From assembly GCA_035528995.1 (NCBI GenBank), contig DATKXO010000193.1:1-26168 (forward strand): 26,168 nucleotides of DNA. The letters run 5' to 3'. The notes under the pieces were generated by a model. It was not told the origin of the DNA and searched no databases. It saw nothing but the letters and a program-made list of their open reading frames with translations. The stretch comes from DATKXO01 sp035528995. GTDB taxonomy: Bacteria > Planctomycetota > Phycisphaerae > UBA1845. The stretch's first letter is position 1; each line of letters starts with the position of its first letter. This document shows positions 1-8,608 of the stretch, piece by piece. A program made the position numbers and the translations under genes.

Positions 1-1
1 C

Positions 2-106
2 CCGGAGGACGTGGACCAGAGCGCGATCGAGGCTCACTACCGCAACGGTTACCTCTGGATCGAGCTGCCCCGTCGCCCGGCTGAAGACGCGGGCGAAGAC
101 GAGTGA
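2..106 (+). CDS. Hsp20/alpha-crystallin small heat-shock protein, C-terminal end only
   Basis: The window opens inside a reading frame that ends at the TGA at 104-106. The 34 visible residues read PEDVDQSAIEAHYRNGYLWI and continue ELPRRPAEDAGEDE. The pattern of a Pro-Xaa-Asp-Val turn, an acidic/Ala segment, then NGxLxIxLP is the last beta strands of the alpha-crystallin domain, where most Hsp20 proteins have ENGVLTVTLPK. The acidic tail is unremarkable. Hsp20 proteins are ATP-independent holdases that bind unfolding proteins. The lon gene begins only 56 nt downstream on the same strand, so a chaperone plus protease proteostasis operon is likely. The start and most of the domain lie outside the window, so the family call rests on this short match. 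Confidence 0.72.
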   Translation, partial: PEDVDQSAIEAHYRNGYLWIELPRRPAEDAGEDE

Positions 107-162
107 TCGATCGCCAGACGCGCATGGTTTACCGCGAGAACTGAACACGGGCCACGCCAGCC

Positions 163-2679
163 ATGACCGACGAACAACACGACAAAGAGAAGGATGCCGA
201 CGACGCCAAGAGGCCGGTGGTGCTTGACGAGGGCGCCGCGGCGGAGGGGGACGGCTCGGTGCCCCTGGCGGCTCCGGCCGAGGACGAGCGGGACCGGAAA
301 TCGCCCGAGCACATGGAGGTGCCGGAGATTCTCCCGGTGCTGCCCATCCGCGACACGGTGGCCTTCCCCGGGACGGTGATGCCGCTGACCGTGAGTCGGG
401 AGAAGTCCAAGCGCGTGCTGGACCTGGCGCTTGCGGGTTCGCGGGTGGTCGCGGTGGTGGCTCAGCGGACGGCGGAGACCGAAGACCCGCAGCTGGGCGA
501 TCTCTACCGCGTGGGGACGGCGTGCGCGGTTCTGAAGCTGTTCAAGCTGGACGACGGGACGCAGACGGTCATCGTTCACGGCATCGCGCGTGTGGGTCTG
601 GAGTCGATGACGGACCAGACGTCGTATCTGGAGGCGAAGGTTCACCCGCGCTACGACACGGGCGAGTCGGGGACGGAGATCGAAGCCCTGGTGCACAGCG
701 TTCGACACGCGGCGCAGCAGGTGATCGAGATGTCGGACAACGTCCCGGACGAGGCCCGGGTGGTGTTGGACAGCATCCGCACGCCCGGTGGACTGGCCGA
801 CTTCGTGGCGGCGAATCTGTCGCTGGGTCTGGTGCACAAGCAGGAGCTGCTGGAGACGTTCGACGTCAAGGAACGGCTGCGCAAGGTTCACTACACGATA
901 GCGGGCCAGGTGGAGGTGCTGGAGCTTTCCCGGAAGATCCAGTCGGAAGTGCGCGGCCGGATGGAGAAGTCGCAGCGAGAGTACTTCCTTCGCGAGCAGC
1001 TCAAGGCGATCCAGAGCGAGCTGGGGCAAGCGGACGCCCGGTCGGCCACGGTGTCCAAGCTGGAGGAGAAGATCGTCTCGGCCAAGATGCCGGAAGAGGT
1101 GGAGGCGGAGGCGCGGCGCGAGCTGGAGCGGCTGGGGGTCATCCCTCAGGCGTCGCCGGAGTACTCGGTGGCCCAGGACTACGTGGAATGGCTGTGCACG
1201 CTACCCTGGTCGGTCGGCACGGAGGATCGGGCGGACATCAGAAAAGCGGGCAAGATACTGGACGAGGATCATTACGGTCTGGGGAAGGTGAAGCGTCGCA
1301 TACTGGAGTTTCTGGCGGTGCGTCAGTTGCAGCCGGAGACCCACGGTCCGATCCTGTGCTTCGCGGGCCCGCCGGGCGTGGGCAAGACGTCGCTGGGGCG
1401 CAGCATTGCCCGGGCGCTGGGGCGGAAGTTCATCCGCATGTCGCTCGGGGGGGCCCACGACGAGGCGGACATCCGGGGTCACCGGCGCACGTACATCGGG
1501 GCGCTTCCCGGGCGGATCATGCGGGAGATCGCCAAGGCCGGATCGAACAACCCGCTGTTCATGCTGGACGAGGTGGACAAGCTGGGGCAGGACTTCCGGG
1601 GGGACCCGGCGTCGGCGCTGCTGGAGGTTCTGGACCCGGCTCAGAACTCGACGTTCACGGACCACTATCTGGACGTGCCCTTCGACCTGAGCAAGGTGTT
1701 GTTCATCACGACGGCGAACTACATGGATCCGATCCCGGTGGCGCTGCTGGATCGGATGGAGGTCATGGAACTTCCGGGCTACACGCTGCAGGAGAAGATA
1801 CAGATCGCCAAGCGCTATCTGGTGCCGCGGCAGCTCGACGAGAACGGTCTGAAAGCCAAGCAGGTGAGGTTCGACGAGGCGGCGCTGAGGAAGATCGTCA
1901 GCGGCTACACGCGTGAGGCGGGCGTTCGCAACCTGGAGCGCACGATCGGGGCGGTCTGCCGGGCCCGGGCGGTGGCGATCGTTCGGAAGGAGCGTCGGTC
2001 GGGTCGGGTCACGGCGCGGAGTCTGGCCAGGGATCTGGGGGCGGTGAAGTACGAGTCGGAGGTGGCGGCCCGTATCTCCATACCCGGCGTGGTCACGGGG
2101 CTGGCCTTCACGCCGACCGGCGGCGAGATCCTGTTCATCGAAGCGACGCGCATGCCGGGCAACGGGAACCTGAACCTGACCGGTCAACTCGGCTCGGTGA
2201 TGCGGGAGAGTTCGCAGGCGGCGTTTTCGATCGTCCGCAGCCGGGCCGCGGATCTGGACATCGACCCGGGCCAGATTCTGCAGAACGACTACCACATCCA
2301 CGTGCCGGCCGGTGCGATACCGAAGGACGGTCCGTCGGCCGGCGTGGCCATGCTCACCTCCCTGGTCTCGCTGCTGACGGATCGGGCGGTGAATCCGGGC
2401 ACGGCGATGACCGGCGAGATCACGCTGCGTGGTCGGGTGCTTCCGGTGGGCGGGATCAAGGAGAAGGTCCTTGCGGCGCACCGGGCGGGATTGACCCGGG
2501 TCATCATGCCGGAGCGCAACGTCCGCGACCTGGACGACGTTCCGGAGGACGTCCGGGAGGAGATCGAGTTCGTCCCGGTCCGAACGATCGACCAGGTCCT
2601 CAAAGCCGCCCTGGACGAGCAGGCCAAGCAGGCCAAGCAGGGCAAGCAGGGCAAACGGACGAAGACCCGCCGAAGGTGA
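163..2679 (+). CDS. lon: ATP-dependent Lon protease (LonA type)
   Basis: This 838-residue protein matches LonA in length and order. It has an acidic N-terminal extension of about 50 residues, a substrate-binding LON domain starting at LPVLPIRDTVAFPG, an AAA+ domain and a serine-lysine protease domain. Walker A is GPPGVGKT at residues 402-409 and Walker B is FMLDEVDK with D469/E470. The catalytic dyad is Ser725 in DGPSAG and Lys768 in IKEKVLAA, 43 residues apart as in E. coli Lon (679/722). Lon forms a cytoplasmic hexamer that degrades misfolded and regulatory proteins. The C terminus ends in an unusual basic tail built of four Gln-Xaa-Lys triplets followed by RTKTRRR. The ATG at 163 has no strong Shine-Dalgarno; a later in-frame ATG (residue 51, MEVPEI) would also leave the LON domain intact. 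It follows an Hsp20 gene closely. Confidence 0.97.
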   Translation: MTDEQHDKEKDADDAKRPVVLDEGAAAEGDGSVPLAAPAEDERDRKSPEHMEVPEILPVLPIRDTVAFPGTVMPLTVSREKSKRVLDLALAGSRVVAVVAQRTAETEDPQLGDLYRVGTACAVLKLFKLDDGTQTVIVHGIARVGLESMTDQTSYLEAKVHPRYDTGESGTEIEALVHSVRHAAQQVIEMSDNVPDEARVVLDSIRTPGGLADFVAANLSLGLVHKQELLETFDVKERLRKVHYTIAGQVEVLELSRKIQSEVRGRMEKSQREYFLREQLKAIQSELGQADARSATVSKLEEKIVSAKMPEEVEAEARRELERLGVIPQASPEYSVAQDYVEWLCTLPWSVGTEDRADIRKAGKILDEDHYGLGKVKRRILEFLAVRQLQPETHGPILCFAGPPGVGKTSLGRSIARALGRKFIRMSLGGAHDEADIRGHRRTYIGALPGRIMREIAKAGSNNPLFMLDEVDKLGQDFRGDPASALLEVLDPAQNSTFTDHYLDVPFDLSKVLFITTANYMDPIPVALLDRMEVMELPGYTLQEKIQIAKRYLVPRQLDENGLKAKQVRFDEAALRKIVSGYTREAGVRNLERTIGAVCRARAVAIVRKERRSGRVTARSLARDLGAVKYESEVAARISIPGVVTGLAFTPTGGEILFIEATRMPGNGNLNLTGQLGSVMRESSQAAFSIVRSRAADLDIDPGQILQNDYHIHVPAGAIPKDGPSAGVAMLTSLVSLLTDRAVNPGTAMTGEITLRGRVLPVGGIKEKVLAAHRAGLTRVIMPERNVRDLDDVPEDVREEIEFVPVRTIDQVLKAALDEQAKQAKQGKQGKRTKTRRR

Positions 2680-2819
2680 TCCGGATTACCGGGTGACGCG
2701 CCGCCGGCGCCGGCATCGGCTTGCATACATGGCATGTCCAGAGCCGCTCGGCGCGGCGTGGATGGTTCCACATGCGGTCGGCGGTGCGAGCGCCGTTCGC
2801 TCCATTACAGTTGCCGCGT

Positions 2820-3926
2820 ATGTCCGACACTCCACTTTCACAGGGCGATTCGAGGCGCGAGGCGGCCGATGCGCCGCGACGCATCGCGGTTTTCGGAGAG
2901 ACGCTCGACTCTCTGACCGGCTGGCTCCAGGCGCGAGGTCACAAGCGGTTTCGGGCCGGGCAGATTCTGGAGTGGATCTACCGGCACGGGGCGGAGTCGT
3001 TCGAGGACATGACCAATCTGCCCAAGCGCACGCGGGCGGAACTGGCTGATTGGCTCGACCTGTTCGAGTCACAGGTCGTCGCCCGGTCGGAAGCGCGGGA
3101 CGGGACGATCAAGCTGCTGCTCCGCTGGGGCGACGCGACGACGACCGAATGCGTGTTGATCCCCGACGGAGCACGACGGACGGCCTGCATCTCGACGCAG
3201 GTGGGTTGTCCGGTGGGCTGTGTCTTCTGCGCCAGCGGGCTCGACGGGCTGCAACGCAACCTGACCACGGCGGAGATCGTCGAGCAGGCCGTGCGGATCA
3301 GCCGGCTCTGCCGGCCGGAGCGGTTGACCAACGTGGTGTTCATGGGTCTGGGCGAACCGCTCGCGAACTACGCGTCCACGGTGGGCGCGGTGCGCACGAT
3401 CAACGCCGAGTGGGGGCCGCACGTGGCGGCGCGAAAGATCACGGTCAGCACGGTCGGGCTTCCCAAGCAGATGAGACGGCTGGCGGGGGAGGGCCTGCAG
3501 ATCACACTGGCCCTGTCGCTGCATGCTCCGACGGAGGAACTGCGCCAGCGGCTGATCCCGTGGGCCGAGAGGATCACACTGGACGAGCTTGTCTCGGCCG
3601 CACGGTTCTACTTCGACTCGACGGGGCGCGAGGTGACGCTGGAGTACATCCTGCTGGGCGGGGTGAACGATGAGCCGAGTCACGCCCGTGAGCTGGCAGG
3701 CCTGGCCAAACAGATGCGATGCAACGTCAACCTGATTCCGTACAACCCGGTGCCGTCGCTGCCGTACGTCCGGCCGAGTGAGGAGAGTCAGCAGGCTTTC
3801 CTGCACGGTCTTCGTGCCCAAGGCATTAATGCGCATTTGCGTCACAGCCGGGGACTGGAGGTGGACGCGGCTTGTGGGCAGTTACGACGGCGAAGGCAGA
3901 CGGTTGAAGTTAAAGGTGAGAAGTAG
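2820..3926 (+). CDS. rlmN: Dual-specificity 23S rRNA (A2503-C2) / tRNA (A37-C2) methyltransferase RlmN
   Basis: This 368-residue radical SAM enzyme uses a cysteine-based methyl-transfer mechanism to methylate C2 of adenosine 2503 in 23S rRNA and, in many bacteria, A37 of some tRNAs. The [4Fe-4S] ligands are Cys130, Cys134 and Cys137 in the CPVGCVFC motif (CX3CX2C). The C-terminal signature SRGLEVDAACGQL carries the methyl-accepting Cys352. GLGEPLANY and the LSLHAPT segment are also typical of the family. I chose ATG 2820 (MSDTPLSQ) because it gives the usual family length; the frame is open back to an ATG at 2721, but those 33 extra residues look non-coding and neither start has a clear ribosome binding site. 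It lies 140 nt after lon on the same strand. Confidence 0.95.
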   Translation: MSDTPLSQGDSRREAADAPRRIAVFGETLDSLTGWLQARGHKRFRAGQILEWIYRHGAESFEDMTNLPKRTRAELADWLDLFESQVVARSEARDGTIKLLLRWGDATTTECVLIPDGARRTACISTQVGCPVGCVFCASGLDGLQRNLTTAEIVEQAVRISRLCRPERLTNVVFMGLGEPLANYASTVGAVRTINAEWGPHVAARKITVSTVGLPKQMRRLAGEGLQITLALSLHAPTEELRQRLIPWAERITLDELVSAARFYFDSTGREVTLEYILLGGVNDEPSHARELAGLAKQMRCNVNLIPYNPVPSLPYVRPSEESQQAFLHGLRAQGINAHLRHSRGLEVDAACGQLRRRRQTVEVKGEK

Positions 3927-4102
3927 AACTCAGGAAGAGGTGGGGTGGGCGCCACGTGGTTGCGGGATGGTCAGGGCTGGGTACGGGTTTGCAGACGCGG
4001 TTTGCGGGAGTACCTTTCCTGTCGCGTTGGCAGGGTCTGAGCATTCAGTTCAGACGATGTGTGGGTCGGGCGAGCTTCGAGTCTTGAGATGAGGTTAGAG
4101 CG

Positions 4103-4729
4103 GTGAGTAGTGACCAGTTCTCTCCGAGCGGTGATCTCTACTCTCGTTTCGAGGCGGCGCCAGCTGCGCCACCCGTGCGGCCGGGTGAACTGGGGGCGCC
4201 GCAGCGCTTCTCGGCGTGGCCCGGGGTCATCGGGGTCATCGCGATCGTGTTGGGCGCGTTGGGGGCGGTTGGCGGGCTGTACGGCATCCTGGCCCCGTGG
4301 ATCGTCGAAGAGATCGCGTCGATCATGCCGAGTGGAACAGAGGACATGCTGGATGCAGTCCGGGAGTCGGCCCCCTGGCTGGTCGGCGCGTCGATCATCA
4401 CTACCGGCGTTGCGGCGTTGTTGCTGGCGGTGGGCGTCGGGCTGGTGAAGCGGCGCCGATGGGCGGTGGGCACCTGCCGAGCGTGGGCCGTCCTCAAGAT
4501 GGTCTGGGTCCTGGCGAACACGGTTGTGGGGTACTACGTGCAGCAGGCCTCGTTGAGCGCGATCTCGGAGCGTACCCCAACCGCAGCACAGATGTCGCCA
4601 GAGTTCGTGGACGCTATGGTGGTTGTCGGTCTGATCATCGGAGTCGCGTGGGGTTGGGCGTTGCCGGTGTTCCTGCTGATCTGGCTGGGTCGGGGGAAGA
4701 TCAAGGCTGAGACGTCGGCTTGGGCTTGA
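4103..4729 (+). CDS. Hypothetical four-helix membrane protein
   Basis: This 208-residue protein is unknown to me. It begins with about 35 polar, Pro/Ala-rich residues. Four hydrophobic segments follow, starting near PGVIGVIAIVLGALGAVGG, PWLVGASIITTGVAALLL, AWAVLKMVWVLANTVVGYYV and AMVVVGLIIGVAWGWALPVF. A basic KRRRW patch lies after the second helix and the C-terminal tail is short. It is therefore most likely an inner-membrane protein with cytoplasmic termini. The start is GTG at 4103, preceded by GAGG at 4091-4094; no in-frame ATG lies near enough to replace it. It sits 73 nt upstream of a zinc-ribbon membrane protein on the same strand, and the two are probably co-transcribed. No catalytic motif is visible, and it could equally be a transport-associated or a structural protein. 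Confidence 0.75.
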   Translation: MSSDQFSPSGDLYSRFEAAPAAPPVRPGELGAPQRFSAWPGVIGVIAIVLGALGAVGGLYGILAPWIVEEIASIMPSGTEDMLDAVRESAPWLVGASIITTGVAALLLAVGVGLVKRRRWAVGTCRAWAVLKMVWVLANTVVGYYVQQASLSAISERTPTAAQMSPEFVDAMVVVGLIIGVAWGWALPVFLLIWLGRGKIKAETSAWA

Positions 4730-4802
4730 GTGTGCGTCGTGGGTCGCGAGGACAGCGAGCGGATCAACGACCCGGCGGCGTGGGCATGAACGGAACGGTC
4801 CG

Positions 4803-6242
4803 GTGCGCTGCAAGAGCTGCGATTACCGACTGTGGAACCTGCGCTCTCGCACCTGCCCGGAGTGCGGCACGGGGTTCGTGCCCAGCGATTACGAGTTCAC
4901 ACCCAACAGCGTCCAGTTCGTCTGCCCCCATTGCGACCAGAGTTACTACGGGACGTCGGCCGACGGTCACCTGGTGCCGGTGGAGTTCGCTTGCGTGCAC
5001 TGTGGTCGCCACGTGCACATGGACGAGATGATCGTCCTGCCGACGGCCGGTGTGCAGGAGGAGCAGACCGGACCGGAGCCGATGCCGTGGCTGGACCGGC
5101 GCAAGCATGGCGTGGGCCGGGGGTGGATTCTGTCGGTGGGGCGGGCGATGGTCCGCCCGGGGCGGTTGATTGAGTCGGTCCCCGTGGAGAGTTCGCTGCC
5201 GGCGGCGTGGTGGTTCACCATCATGGTGCACTTGCCGGTGTTCCTGGTGGCCGCGATACCGTTGCTGATTCTGCCCAGGTGGATAGGGAGGGGCGGGCCA
5301 AGTCTGGGCGCTCCTTATGTGGTTATTGTCCTGTTTGGAACGTTCGCGCCGGCATTGGCGATCCTGATCTGGGGCGCCGTGGTGCACGGACTGCTGTGGT
5401 TGCTTGCCGAGCCGGCGGCCGGTCTGCGGCGGACGTACCAGGCGCTGTGCTACAGCGCGGGTGCCAACGTGGTGATGGCATTTCCGTGCCTAGGCATCTA
5501 CTTCGGGTGGATCTGGTGGTTGGTCAGCGCGGTGATCATGGTGAAAGCCGGGCAGAAGGTCTCCGGATGGCGGGCGGCCGTCTCGGTGCTGTTGCTGCCG
5601 GTGCTGGCCTTCGTGTCGGTCGTGGTGCTCTACATCTACTTTATCACCGTCGTACTTTCCACGCTGCCGGGCTCGTTGCCCGACGTTCCCGCCGATTCGA
5701 GGGAACAGACGCAAATGGTCCTGGACAGCGTTCTGACCTATGGCCGGCTGCACGACGGCAAAGGGCCGGATCACTCGATCCTGCTGGTGTTTTACGGCGA
5801 CTTGAGCGCGGATGGGCTGTTGGCGACCGAGTCGCTCACGCTCGAGGACGACGTGCCCGTCGGAGACATGACGCTGGATCAGTTCGAGAAGCTTGCGCCT
5901 CCGGACCGGTGGACCGTGGTCAAGGCGGCGATCGATGCGCTGCCGTCGGGGACGGCCGCTCATCGGCTGGGCGATTTCGTGTTCACGTACCACGGGGTCG
6001 ATCTGGACGAGTGCGATTCGCGGCTGTGGGTGGTGGTGATGGCCTTCGACCCGGAGCTGAACGACGTTCCCTCGGACGACGGGCTGATCTACGTGGGCTT
6101 GGCCGACCAGAGTGTCCTGAAGATTCCGACAGAGAAGTTGGCGGCGAAGCTGGCCGTGCAGAACGAGCTTCGGCAGGCGTTGAACCTGCCCCTGCTGCCC
6201 GATCCGACTCAGGTCAGGCACGTTCGGCCGACGGGCGAGTGA
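4803..6242 (+). CDS. Zinc-ribbon membrane protein with Yip1-like helices, planctomycete type
   Basis: This 479-residue protein starts MRCKSCDYRLWNL. Cys3/Cys6 and Cys18/Cys21 form a zinc ribbon, and a second cluster (VCPHCDQ, then FACVHCGRHVH) follows before residue 80. Four to five hydrophobic segments between about residues 135 and 290 have the Trp/Gly-rich look of Yip1-type membrane domains. A soluble tail of about 180 residues comes last. Short ribbon openings of this kind (MRCxxCDYxLWNL) are common in planctomycete membrane proteins of unknown role; I take that from general knowledge, not from a search. The start is GTG at 4803, chosen because the ribbon must begin there and an upstream ATG at 4786 is out of frame. 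The likely role is a membrane-anchored metal- or protein-binding scaffold. No enzyme motif is visible. Confidence 0.78.
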   Translation: MRCKSCDYRLWNLRSRTCPECGTGFVPSDYEFTPNSVQFVCPHCDQSYYGTSADGHLVPVEFACVHCGRHVHMDEMIVLPTAGVQEEQTGPEPMPWLDRRKHGVGRGWILSVGRAMVRPGRLIESVPVESSLPAAWWFTIMVHLPVFLVAAIPLLILPRWIGRGGPSLGAPYVVIVLFGTFAPALAILIWGAVVHGLLWLLAEPAAGLRRTYQALCYSAGANVVMAFPCLGIYFGWIWWLVSAVIMVKAGQKVSGWRAAVSVLLLPVLAFVSVVVLYIYFITVVLSTLPGSLPDVPADSREQTQMVLDSVLTYGRLHDGKGPDHSILLVFYGDLSADGLLATESLTLEDDVPVGDMTLDQFEKLAPPDRWTVVKAAIDALPSGTAAHRLGDFVFTYHGVDLDECDSRLWVVVMAFDPELNDVPSDDGLIYVGLADQSVLKIPTEKLAAKLAVQNELRQALNLPLLPDPTQVRHVRPTGE

Positions 6243-6344
6243 TTCGCTTGGCTGTTCTTCGCGGGTATAACCGGGCGCGTTGGAGTCGCCGGGGAGGTGT
6301 GTCGAGTCCGGCGGCGGCTTGAAGTGTGGACTGGAGTGCGCGTC

Positions 6345-7178
6345 ATGGGCCCGCCGGCCGTCGGGGTGTGCAGTTGGTCGATCAATCGGAGCCGGCCGAT
6401 CGAGTCGATTCGGGTCGCGGCGGATCGGTTCGGCGTTCGCGTGGTTCATCTGGGATTCTTCGATGAGCAGACGCTGGCGGGAACGTCGGCCCAGGCGGTT
6501 CGGAAGGCCGCGGGCGACGCCGGTGTCGAGATCAGCTCGACGTTTGCGGCCTTTCCTGGTGAGACCTACAAGAGTATCGCGACGGTGGCGGCGACCGGCG
6601 GCTACCTGCCGGATGAGCACTTCGACGCTCGACTGGACATGACGCGCCGGGTGGCGGATCTGGCGGCCGAGTTGGGCGTTGCCTCGGTTGCCATCCACGC
6701 GGGCACCGTGCCTGACGACCGCGCGTGCGATGCGCACAAGATTCTGGTGGATCGGACGGGTCAGGCGGCCGACCTGCTCATGGATCGGGCGTTGGTGTTG
6801 TTGCTGGAGACCGGGCGGGAGTCCGCGCAGACGTTGAACGGCTTCATTGACGCGGTGGGGCGGGAGAACGTGGGCGTCAACCTCGATCCGGGCAACCTGG
6901 TGCTGTATGGAGCCGATGACCCGGTGCGGGCGGTGAGGACTCTTCGCGGGCGAATCCGGCACGTGCATCTCAAGGACGCCGTGGCGTCGGATCAACCGGG
7001 CGTCACGTTCGGGACGGAGGTCACGCTGGGTACGGGCGAAGCCTCGATCGCCCGCGTGGTCAGCAAGCTCCGCGCGAGCGGGTACGACGGGCCATTGATC
7101 GTCGAGCGCACGGCCGGGCGCGGCGATCCGGGCGGGCTGGACGAGAGCATCGAGTACCTGCGATCGTTGTTGGATTGA
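6345..7178 (+). CDS. Sugar phosphate isomerase/epimerase-like TIM-barrel protein
   Basis: This 277-residue protein belongs to the xylose isomerase-like TIM-barrel (AP endonuclease 2) superfamily. The barrel starts at VGVCSWSINR. Candidate metal-binding positions are Glu155 in LLLETG, the Asp of NLDPGN, the His of HVHLKD and the Glu of IVERTAGR near the end. Members interconvert sugars or cyclitols, and the substrate cannot be read from the sequence. ATG 6345 is chosen because GGAG lies 8 nt upstream (6333-6336); a GTG at 6297 in the same frame would add 16 basic residues unlike the family. It begins about 100 nt after the zinc-ribbon gene and converges on the sugar-1-phosphate transferase gene, leaving 26 nt between their stops. 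Confidence 0.85.
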   Translation: MGPPAVGVCSWSINRSRPIESIRVAADRFGVRVVHLGFFDEQTLAGTSAQAVRKAAGDAGVEISSTFAAFPGETYKSIATVAATGGYLPDEHFDARLDMTRRVADLAAELGVASVAIHAGTVPDDRACDAHKILVDRTGQAADLLMDRALVLLLETGRESAQTLNGFIDAVGRENVGVNLDPGNLVLYGADDPVRAVRTLRGRIRHVHLKDAVASDQPGVTFGTEVTLGTGEASIARVVSKLRASGYDGPLIVERTAGRGDPGGLDESIEYLRSLLD

Positions 7179-7204
7179 TGTTCTGATTGTCCGCGCGGCG
7201 GGCG

Positions 7205-8284
7205 CTATGCTTTCGCGTGTTCCAGCAGGGCGATGATCAGGACCACGCAGAGGCATTGGGCGAAGATGACGCACGCGTAGGGCCAGGTTGCGTGCGGCAA
7301 AGTCAGGGCGGACATGGCCGTCGTGGCGGTGGCCAGGTAGATGGTGAGCACGGCGGCCCGCACGGACATTCCTCGCTGGACCAGTCGATGGGAGAAGTGC
7401 CGCCGGTCGCCGCGGAAGATGCTGGCGCCGGCGCGGCGGCGGTGCCAGCAGACGCTGAAGACGTCGTAGAGCGGGACGGCCAGGACCACCAGCGGCACCA
7501 GCACGCCGAACGGGCGCAACCCCTGGTCCGGGTCGTAGAACGTGGTCAGCACGGGCAGAAGGGCCAGCATGTATCCGATGACCATGCTGCCCGCGTCACC
7601 CAGGTAGATGCGGGCCGGCGCGAAGTTGAACGGCAGGAACCCCAGTAACGCGCCGGCCAACACCAAAGCCATCACCGGCACGAAGAGCTGTCCGGCCAGC
7701 AAGGCCGAGGCGGCGAAGATTCCGGACGCGATCACTGCGACGCCGGCCGACAGACCGTCCATGTTGTCCAGGAAGTTGAACGCGTTGGTGATGAGGACGA
7801 TCCACAGGACGGTCAGGGCCACGGACACCGGGGCCGGCAGGGCCTCGAGCAGGCGAACGTGAGCCAGGACGGCGACCGCCAGGGCGACAATGAACTGGAC
7901 GGCGAACTTGGGCGCGGCGGCCAGTGGTCGCGAGTCGTCGATCAGGCCGAGGATGTGCAGGACCAACGCACCGCCGAGGATGATCAGCAGCCGGGGCAGT
8001 CTGGCTGCGATTCCTTCGGCGTGGGTTTGCATGAGCTGCGGCATCCAGTCGGGCAGGGAGCGGTCGGCACAGGCTGCCGCAAAGAGGGTTGCGGCCAGCA
8101 GTGGCAGCCAGACCGCGAACATCACGGCGATCCCACCGCCGAGGGCGACGGGGTAGTCGTGCTGCTTGTGGCCCCCGGGCTGATCGACGAACCCGCGGCG
8201 TCGGGCCCAGGCTCGCACGGCTACCGTTGCCAGCAGGCCGATGATGCAGGGCACCACAATACTCAGAAGGATCAAAGCGGCCAT
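7205..8284 (-). CDS. Undecaprenyl-phosphate sugar-1-phosphate transferase (WecA/TagO/MraY family)
   Basis: This 359-residue polytopic membrane enzyme moves a sugar-1-phosphate (often GlcNAc-1-P) from a UDP-sugar to undecaprenyl phosphate. That is the first membrane step of O-antigen, teichoic acid-like or other glycan synthesis. Family motifs appear in order: DQPGGHKQH, LGLIDD, NAFNFLDNMDGLSAG, IYLGDAGS and the late RRHFSHRL. About ten hydrophobic segments lie between them. The NFLDNMDGLSAG and HFSHRL motifs favour the WecA/TagO branch over true MraY, but the exact sugar is unknown. I took the ATG at 8284 (MAALILLSIVVP) so that the protein begins at the first membrane helix; the frame is open further upstream. 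The gene diverges from the protease gene at 8609. Confidence 0.9.
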   Translation of the reverse strand: MAALILLSIVVPCIIGLLATVAVRAWARRRGFVDQPGGHKQHDYPVALGGGIAVMFAVWLPLLAATLFAAACADRSLPDWMPQLMQTHAEGIAARLPRLLIILGGALVLHILGLIDDSRPLAAAPKFAVQFIVALAVAVLAHVRLLEALPAPVSVALTVLWIVLITNAFNFLDNMDGLSAGVAVIASGIFAASALLAGQLFVPVMALVLAGALLGFLPFNFAPARIYLGDAGSMVIGYMLALLPVLTTFYDPDQGLRPFGVLVPLVVLAVPLYDVFSVCWHRRRAGASIFRGDRRHFSHRLVQRGMSVRAAVLTIYLATATTAMSALTLPHATWPYACVIFAQCLCVVLIIALLEHAKA

Positions 8285-8405
8285 GGCGGGACAGTTTATG
8301 GCCCACCGCGGCATCGACGCAACGGGCGGGTCGTTGGAGCGAGGATGGGCCAAAAACACGACTAATATAGCCCAGTTTGCGCGGACCAACAGGTCTACAA
8401 ATCAG

Positions 8406-8434
8406 TTGCACGTGGGCGTGGGAGCCGCTAAACT
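8406..8434 (+). promoter_or_regulatory. Candidate sigma70-type promoter for the C25 protease gene
   Basis: A TTGCAC box (8406-8411) and a TAAACT box (8429-8434) are separated by exactly 17 nt, which would start transcription near 8441. The 5' leader would be about 168 nt. On the opposite strand, TATATT (complement of 8364-8369) is a possible -10 box for the divergent transferase, without a good -35. The 324-nt divergent region also holds a 52-codon ORF from ATG 8438 to the stop at 8593-8595, which I do not regard as a gene. Only box matching supports the promoter. Confidence 0.35.
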
Positions 8435-8608
8435 GGATGTTCTGGATGGACTATGAGGAGTGGGAGGCGACGATCACTACCACGAAGCACTCCTATTCGA
8501 TTGGGTCTCAGGCAGGATCGGTTGCGGAGTACGCGCTGCGCCCCGACTCCGCGCGTGTATACAGCTTCTGTTCCCTTATTCTGCTCTTATTGTGAGGATT
8601 ATCAGCCC

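Noticed and set aside
8438..8595. 52-codon ORF in the leader of the protease gene.
   Set aside because: It has no ribosome binding site, starts at or before the likely transcription start and has no recognisable composition.
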